Translations under genes and position numbers: made by a program
From: Verrucomicrobia bacterium UBA1263
GTDB taxonomy: Bacteria > Verrucomicrobiota > Verrucomicrobiia > Limisphaerales > UBA1412
DNA length: 11,566 bases
Assembly (NCBI GenBank): GCA_002308515.1
Contig: DBVN01000076.1
Span: 5,902-17,467, forward strand
Direction of reading: 5' to 3'
Notes under the pieces: generated by a model
Told to the model about the DNA's origin: nothing
Database searches by the model: none
What the model saw: the letters and a program-made list of their open reading frames with translations, nothing else
Part shown: piece by piece, positions 8,401 to 11,566 of the stretch
Position numbering within the stretch: position 1 is the stretch's first letter
Layout of the letters: each line of letters starts with the position of its first letter

Positions 8401-9181
8401 CGTCCAGTTTCCTGGATGATTCAGTTCGTTCGTTCAGTTCCTCTGTAACACGGTCAAAGACATAGCGGTTATAGTGTGTCTCCAGAAAACGGAGGTCTTC
8501 TGACAAGGCTTTGTAGCGGCGGGCCTTGCCTGCCTGACGCTGGAGGGAGCCGATCTGACGCTTGATCTCGCGCACGGTCTCATTGACCTTGCCCAGGTTG
8601 ATCTCGGTCTGATCCAGCTTGCGCAGAGCTTCTTTCTTCTGAGCTTTGAAACGGGTGATCCCGGCCGCTTCCTCAAAGATCATGCGGCGGTCTTCCGGGC
8701 GGCTGCTCAGGATCTGGGTAATGTGCCCCTGCGCCATGATGCTGTAGCTGGTGCGGCCCACACCGGTCCCCAGGAACAACTGCTGGATATCTTTCAGGCG
8801 GCAAAGGGTTTTGTTCAGAAAATACTCGTTGGTCCCATCGCGGTAGATGCGGCGCGTCACCGTCACTTCATTGAACAGCAGTTCCAGGTTGGCCGCTCTC
8901 AGCTGTTCCTGATCCACATCGCATATCGTCAGCGAGACCTCTGCCATAGACAGGGGACGGCGCGTTTCCGTGCCGTTGAAGATGATATCCGCCATCTCGC
9001 CGCCGCGCAGGGCTTTAGCGGACTGTTCGCCCAAGACCCAGCGGATCGAATCCGCCACGTTGGACTTGCCGCAGCCGTTCGGCCCCACAATGGCCGTGAT
9101 GCCGGGAGGAAAGTCCAGGCTGGTCTTATCCGCGAAAGATTTGAAACCGAGTATTGTCAGGTTCTTTAAATACACCGCCAA
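5420..9181 (-). CDS. smc: Chromosome partition/condensation ATPase Smc
   Basis: Full-length structural maintenance of chromosomes protein (1253 residues, slightly long for bacterial Smc at about 1150-1200), the core ATPase of the condensin-like complex that organises the nucleoid. N-terminal head: YLKNLTILGFKSFADKT (4-20) and Walker A GPNGCGKSN (33-41). A coiled coil (about 170-510) leads to the hinge (about 513-680, ending near GIFVGGS), followed by the returning coil (about 685-980). C-terminal head: ERIDQLGPVNLVAIEEYEE (1041-1059), signature LLSGGEQTM (1151-1159) and Walker B FCVLDELDAPLDEAN (1176-1190) with catalytic Glu1181. Residues about 985-1026 form an acidic, Pro-rich insertion. The start is non-ATG: an in-frame TGA lies two codons upstream of the TTG at 9181, and GTG at 9175 would give the commoner MYLK opening. 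Neither has a clear Shine-Dalgarno. No scpA/scpB is visible nearby. Confidence 0.97.
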   Translation of the reverse strand: MAVYLKNLTILGFKSFADKTSLDFPPGITAIVGPNGCGKSNVADSIRWVLGEQSAKALRGGEMADIIFNGTETRRPLSMAEVSLTICDVDQEQLRAANLELLFNEVTVTRRIYRDGTNEYFLNKTLCRLKDIQQLFLGTGVGRTSYSIMAQGHITQILSSRPEDRRMIFEEAAGITRFKAQKKEALRKLDQTEINLGKVNETVREIKRQIGSLQRQAGKARRYKALSEDLRFLETHYNRYVFDRVTEELNERTESSRKLDEAIEQCNLDIQSLEGQISQSRERLAELEQTAAEQQKQSLETHSQIDALQKKVEFNQERIQESSNRMTAATEEIQKSTEKKLTLQQDLQQVIQTIGATQQEVEASRQLQRERSEALQSVEAALIAKQTALRNVQNQLFGITQKLSRIRNEINSLDIQKQGNIVRLEKLNNEIAQNKDEIQKLEQKIQEFNQTAESDKQITDEKRTQLQKLQSELNSFQLENSKLGNKQDDLYRQIATRKSRLNVLEQLQSSREGFDAGAMSILKNGTKGVLGALVDRIRIPSEYVNPVEALLGTRLQLVLAEKPDAARSILDQLKSSKKGMASIAPLDWEGIAEDDNDKQLTWTEESDPAPVRVLDIVQAEESILSLLRRLIGRAWIVPDLSAATRLWKQVPGQWEFVTSGCEILTRDGIFVGGSRKEVPVSSSILGRKNEIADLKTNIQKVEAEIEEIRRQRETIAAGQKKSQEDLLRLQSEIRSHEMAVATRLGEFRVLENSLRGMKQREETLKREMTRLTAQDAESTAHRQLLSDQIVETEQKEKETADNITEINSAVDQLRQERDTAHNALTEVKIALASKEQFCNTHRLQKNSLENQITEQERLITARTKEIAQIQEKVGICHAEIEESKLKIEFLTQEYEQMNQRIADLSQQKKTVSAEIEERETRLRELRGQLNRSQEQHEALNVQIAQRQMTLQNTTSRMQEKYQLDILTVIQEPFRVEETEEGVRIFRKDYSPRKETEPAPEGEAAEEKTQEPETIPPESADTEEFPPVDWDRVASFVRKLQERIDQLGPVNLVAIEEYEEIEQRYKFMTAQQEDMIKAKAQLLDVVGKINQQTREMFMETFEKIRQNFRSMFATFFHGGFAELKLVDDRDVLESGIDIVARPPGKQLKSVSLLSGGEQTMTAVALLFAIYQVKPSPFCVLDELDAPLDEANIGRFVSVLKTFVDFSQFIVITHSKQSIAAANCIHGVTMPERGVTKMISMKFREGTDELVKEGE

Positions 9182-9272
9182 GAATCAAATACAAAAAACG
9201 CCCCAAAGTAAAGCGCCAAAGCCTTTTCCATAACCGGAAATTATTCACATAGAAACAGACAGGGACCCTGTT

Positions 9273-9296
9273 TTATTCACAGCCGGATGTGAATAA
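9273..9296. repeat. Perfect inverted repeat formed by two DnaA-box-like 9-mers
   Basis: TTATTCACA and its exact complement TGTGAATAA face each other across the six-base spacer GCCGGA. The symmetry could be two opposed DnaA boxes, or a single dimer operator for some other regulator. The additional forward copy at 9241-9249, 32 bp upstream (about three helical turns), favours a DnaA-type array. Confidence 0.7.
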
Positions 9297-9398
9297 TTCC
9301 GTAACTCCGCTCAAAGAAAGCATCTAGCACCGCGTTTACCGCTTCCGCGCGTTGTGAACAACCTGGTAATAACCGCCGGAACGCTTTTCCGCCGCTCC

Positions 9399-9424
9399 GG
9401 CATCGGGAAAGGTCTCCCGATGCC
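9399..9424. repeat. Perfect 10-bp-stem hairpin in the smc/fmdB gap
   Basis: GGCATCGGGA (9399-9408) pairs perfectly with TCCCGATGCC (9415-9424) around the loop AAGGTC. A second, imperfect hairpin, CCGGAACG (9376-9383) with CGCTCCGG (9393-9400), shares two bases with it, so the two compete. Neither strand has a T run after the stem, so this is not a typical intrinsic terminator. It may be an RNA-leader structure or part of the putative origin. Confidence 0.65.
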
Positions 9425-9598
9425 CAAAGACAAGCTCTCCATCCTTTCCGCAACAGACTCTGATAAAATCAATTAAACACTTTTCCACAGAAAAACATCC
9501 TCTTTCCCTCCTTATTTTTAGACAAATATAACCAACTCATTTCCATGATATTATATCCTGTTTCTGATTCAAAATCTTGCGTCCTTTCGGGATTTGTG

Positions 9599-9644
9599 AG
9601 AGGATAGTCAGAGTGCGGGGGTCATACGGCCCCCATCTGACATT
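9599..9644 (+). promoter_or_regulatory. Split ribosome binding site: Shine-Dalgarno separated from ATG by a hairpin
   Basis: The fmdB-like ATG (9645) has no Shine-Dalgarno at normal distance. Instead AGAGGA occurs at 9599-9604, and between it and ATT-ATG lies a strong hairpin. GTCAGA (9607-9612) pairs with TCTGAC (9636-9641), and GGGGG (9617-9621) with CCCCC (9630-9634). If folded, AGAGGA and ATG are separated by only five unpaired bases (TA plus ATT), a near-normal spacing. A comparable hairpin-shortened spacer is known for phage T4 gene 38. The alternative is that the hairpin simply represses initiation or is an attenuator. Confidence 0.5.
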
Positions 9645-9965
9645 ATGCCTACATACGAATACGTTTGTGAGAAATGCGGAAAGAAGTTTGAACTCTTTCA
9701 AAGAATGACGGAAGACCCCATCAAGGTCTGCCCGGATAAAAAGTGTAAAGGTCATGTGAAACGCCTGATCGGTGAAGGCGCGGGGATCATATTCAAGGGA
9801 CACGGATTCTACTGTACGGATTACAAATCCTCTTCCACGCCTCCGGCCGGCGAGCATCATCACCATCACTCCACTGAATCGAGTTCCAGCGGGGATTCCG
9901 CCTCCAAACAGACTAAATCGGAGTCCGGTTCTTCCGACTCCAAGCCAAGTACTAAAAAGGACTAA
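9645..9965 (+). CDS. FmdB-family putative regulatory zinc-ribbon protein
   Basis: Small 106-residue protein starting with MPTYEYVCEKCGKKFELFQR, diagnostic of the FmdB/CxxC_CXXC_SSSS zinc-ribbon family, so the start codon is certain. Metal ligands are Cys8 and Cys11 in the first knuckle and Cys29 and Cys34 in the second, where the spacing is CPDKKC rather than the usual CPxC. The segment GAGIIFKGHGFYCTDY (45-60) is the family's conserved C-terminal motif. Residues 61-106 form a low-complexity Ser/Lys-rich tail with five consecutive His (71-75). The name derives from an amidase-operon regulator, but the molecular role of most members is unknown. It is divergent from smc across the candidate origin and is followed by a terminator-like hairpin. 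Confidence 0.92.
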   Translation: MPTYEYVCEKCGKKFELFQRMTEDPIKVCPDKKCKGHVKRLIGEGAGIIFKGHGFYCTDYKSSSTPPAGEHHHHHSTESSSSGDSASKQTKSESGSSDSKPSTKKD

Positions 9966-9975
9966 ATCTTTCAGA

Positions 9976-10000
9976 GACGCGCCCGGTGCGCGCCTTTTTT
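9976..10000 (+). terminator. Intrinsic terminator-like hairpin after the fmdB-like gene
   Basis: CGCGC (9978-9982) pairs with GCGCG (9988-9992) around the loop CCGGT. An outer G-C pair lies across one mismatch, and six T residues follow at 9995-10000. It begins 10 bases after the stop of the zinc-ribbon gene and ends eight bases before the ATG of the ABC exporter gene. It could therefore end the upstream transcript or attenuate read-through into the exporter. Confidence 0.8.
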
Positions 10001-10008
10001 GTCCCCGG

Positions 10009-11566
10009 ATGGAAACGACCCCTTCCCCTCAGCAGAATAAAAACAAAGCAAAGTCTTCCCGGCAATTCGTTCAGTCTTACCGGGTCCTGCTCCTGTACCG
10101 CTCCCAGGTAGGCGCGATCTGTCTGGGGCTGGGACTGTTGCTGCTGGGAACGTTCACCGGCATCCTCAAGCCGTGGCCCATCGCCCTGCTGCTGGATACC
10201 GTCCTGGGGAGCAATCCCCTGCCCGCCTGGATGGGCAGTCTGGGGCAGTGGTTCAGCCAGTTAGACCGTGAGGGACAGATCCTTTTCTGCGCGGTCTCCA
10301 TTTTCGCGGTGCATCTGCTCTACAGCGGGGTGACCTCGCTCCAGAATTTTGTGGTCATCCGCATCGGGCTGAAAGGTCTGCGCACGATCCGCCAGCGGGT
10401 CTTTAACTGGATGCAGAATCTTTCCCAGAGTTATTTTCTGAATCAGAAACAGGGCGACGTGATCTACCGGGTCTGCTGGGACACGTATTCTTTCCAGACG
10501 CTCTTCCAGCATGTCTGGTTCTCCTCCACGGCTAGTTTCCTTTCCATGTTCTGTATGCTGTGGGTGATGTGGCAGCTGAACGAGATGCTGACTTTCATCT
10601 CGTGCATCACTCTGCCGATGCTCATTCTGGGCATCCGGGTCTATGGTCAGGTGATGAAGCAGCGCAGTATGGAAGCGCACAAGGCCGACAGCCAGGTAGC
10701 CTCATTCATCCAGCAGACGGTCAACACCATCCCGACGATCCAGAGCTTTGTCCGCCAGAACCGGGTCGCGCAGAAGTTCAATGTCTTTATTCAGGATGCC
10801 TGGGGCAAGCGTCTGAGCCAGCACGCCACCGAGATCATTTATCAGACGACTGTGGCCGCGATCTTTTCGCTGGGCATGGCCGGGATCATCTGGGCCGGCG
10901 CGCGCGAGGTGCTGGCTGACCGGCTGACGGTGGGCGAACTGGTCGTGTTCATCACCTATCTGAGCCAGTTCTATGAACCGCTGCAAAAGCTGATCCTGGC
11001 CGGTTCCACATTGGCAGACGCTCAGGCCGGTGTCTCCCGTGTGTTTGAGATACTGGATACTCCGCCCGCGATCACTTCCCCGGCCAACGGCATCACTCTG
11101 GAAACGAACGGACAAAAAGGGTTTTCCATTGAGTTTGAAAACGTCAGCTTCGGTTATCTGCCGCGGCATCCCATCATCAGGAACGCGACTTTCAGCGTGA
11201 AACCGGGCGAGTTCGTGGCGATCGTCGGCCCCAGCGGTGCCGGCAAGACGACTCTGGCCAAACTGATTTCCCGCTTTTTCGATCCGGAACAGGGCTCCGT
11301 GAAGATCAACGGAGTCGATCTGCGCCGGTACGATCTGGATTCCCTGCGCCGCAATGTCTCGGTCGTCCACCAGGAGCCTCTGATCCTGCCGGGCACCCTG
11401 CGCGACAATATCCTCTTTGGACGCGAAGGCGCTACGGAAGAGGAAATGGTCGAAGTCGCCGAGCAGGTCCACGCCGCGGAATTCATCGGGCATCTGCCCC
11501 GGCAATACGATACAACAGTCGGCGACGGCGGCTCCCGGCTCAGCATCGGCGAGGTGCAGCGTCTCT
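10009..11566 (+). CDS. ABC exporter, fused membrane and ATP-binding domains, 3'-truncated by window edge
   Basis: Export pump of the MsbA-like (type IV ABC exporter) architecture, acting as a dimer in the inner membrane; the substrate is unknown. The frame is open from ATG 10009 to the window end (519 codons). The N-terminal transmembrane domain spans about residues 25-335 with clear hydrophobic segments (for example 35-65 with LKPWPIALLLD, 92-112, 176-210 and 280-300). The ATPase domain follows from about 374: A-loop Tyr383, Walker A GPSGAGKTT (407-415), Q-loop Gln455 in VVHQEP, and the signature LSIGEVQR (511-518), where the usual second residue pair LSGG is LSIG. Walker B and the H-loop lie beyond the edge. 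The start has no obvious Shine-Dalgarno and sits eight bases after a terminator T-run, so expression control is unclear. A lipid or polysaccharide-precursor exporter is plausible but unproven. Confidence 0.93.
   Translation, partial: METTPSPQQNKNKAKSSRQFVQSYRVLLLYRSQVGAICLGLGLLLLGTFTGILKPWPIALLLDTVLGSNPLPAWMGSLGQWFSQLDREGQILFCAVSIFAVHLLYSGVTSLQNFVVIRIGLKGLRTIRQRVFNWMQNLSQSYFLNQKQGDVIYRVCWDTYSFQTLFQHVWFSSTASFLSMFCMLWVMWQLNEMLTFISCITLPMLILGIRVYGQVMKQRSMEAHKADSQVASFIQQTVNTIPTIQSFVRQNRVAQKFNVFIQDAWGKRLSQHATEIIYQTTVAAIFSLGMAGIIWAGAREVLADRLTVGELVVFITYLSQFYEPLQKLILAGSTLADAQAGVSRVFEILDTPPAITSPANGITLETNGQKGFSIEFENVSFGYLPRHPIIRNATFSVKPGEFVAIVGPSGAGKTTLAKLISRFFDPEQGSVKINGVDLRRYDLDSLRRNVSVVHQEPLILPGTLRDNILFGREGATEEEMVEVAEQVHAAEFIGHLPRQYDTTVGDGGSRLSIGEVQRL

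Larger units (their letters stand above)
9224..9570. other. Candidate replication origin or DnaA-regulated region (DnaA-box cluster with AT-rich tract)
   Basis: The roughly 460-bp gap between the divergent smc and fmdB-like genes holds no credible ORF or RNA gene. It contains three identical 9-mers TTATTCACA: 9241-9249 (+), 9273-9281 (+) and 9288-9296 (-). These fit the relaxed DnaA-box consensus TTWTNCACA. TTTTCCACA at 9481-9489 (+) also fits, while TTGTTCACA at 9353-9361 (-) and TTTTCCATA at 9224-9232 are weaker. An AT-rich stretch (about 9462-9570, including GATATTATAT) follows the last box and could be an unwinding element. A 13-bp palindrome lies between boxes one and two, and hairpins fill 9376-9424. 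The mixture is origin-like, but no dnaA, dnaN, gyrB or rpmH is in the window, no DnaA-trio repeat was recognised, and promoter control by DnaA is an alternative. Confidence 0.5.

Noticed and set aside
9273..9296. CRP-type operator (TGTGA-N6-TCACA)
   Set aside because: The half-sites are in the reverse order (TCACA first, then TGTGA) and a third same-sequence copy exists, which fits DnaA boxes better.
9399..9424. Intrinsic terminator for a transcript crossing the smc/fmdB gap
   Set aside because: The stem is strong but no T-run follows on either strand, and no gene ends nearby.
10702..11505. 267-codon minus-strand frame opposite the ABC exporter
   Set aside because: The opposite strand encodes Walker A, Q-loop and signature motifs; this frame shows none.

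Overview
The window reads as chromosomal DNA from a Gram-negative-type bacterium with moderate GC content. The visible flavour of the zinc-ribbon protein (FmdB family) and of Smc, together with a MetX-MetW fusion, makes me lean towards the Planctomycetota/Verrucomicrobiota/Lentisphaerota (PVC) assemblage. That is a low-confidence inference from remembered sequence style, not a search. Gene density is high, with one large non-coding gap (9182-9644).

Layout, left to right. (1) 1-1994, plus strand: the 3' part of dTDP-glucose 4,6-dehydratase (rfbB/rmlB), then a family-2 glycosyltransferase 6 bp later. This is the end of a surface-polysaccharide operon of the dTDP-deoxysugar type. (2) 1991-3766, minus strand: a single 591-residue protein joining MetX (homoserine O-acyltransferase) to MetW. 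Its stop codon interlocks with the convergent glycosyltransferase stop. The leader at 3776-3824 can fold so that the Shine-Dalgarno sequence is buried, which suggests control of translation. (3) 3920-5347, minus strand: a two-gene AbiE-type toxin-antitoxin/phage-defence cassette, AbiEi-like antitoxin then AbiEii nucleotidyltransferase toxin, with a 4-base gene overlap and a palindrome/direct-repeat operator upstream. It is visibly more AT-rich than its neighbours and is probably an acquired module between housekeeping genes. (4) 5420-9181, minus strand: full-length Smc chromosome-condensation ATPase with a non-ATG start and an acidic/proline-rich insertion before its C-terminal head.

(5) 9182-9644: a non-coding gap of about 460 bp holding three identical DnaA-box-like 9-mers (TTATTCACA) within 56 bp, two further near-matches, a perfect 10-bp-stem hairpin and an AT-rich tract. 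This has the composition of a chromosomal replication origin (oriC) or a DnaA-controlled regulatory region, and I consider it the most interesting part of the window. (6) 9645-9965, plus strand: a small FmdB-family zinc-ribbon protein with a Ser-rich, His5-containing tail. Its Shine-Dalgarno sequence is separated from its ATG by a strong hairpin. (7) 9976-10000: an intrinsic-terminator-like hairpin. (8) 10009 to the window end, plus strand: a type-I ABC exporter (fused membrane and ATPase domains), cut by the window edge just after its signature motif.

The window therefore mixes housekeeping functions (methionine synthesis, chromosome segregation, envelope sugar synthesis, export) with one accessory defence cassette. 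No rRNA, tRNA, CRISPR array, transposase or integrase was seen.
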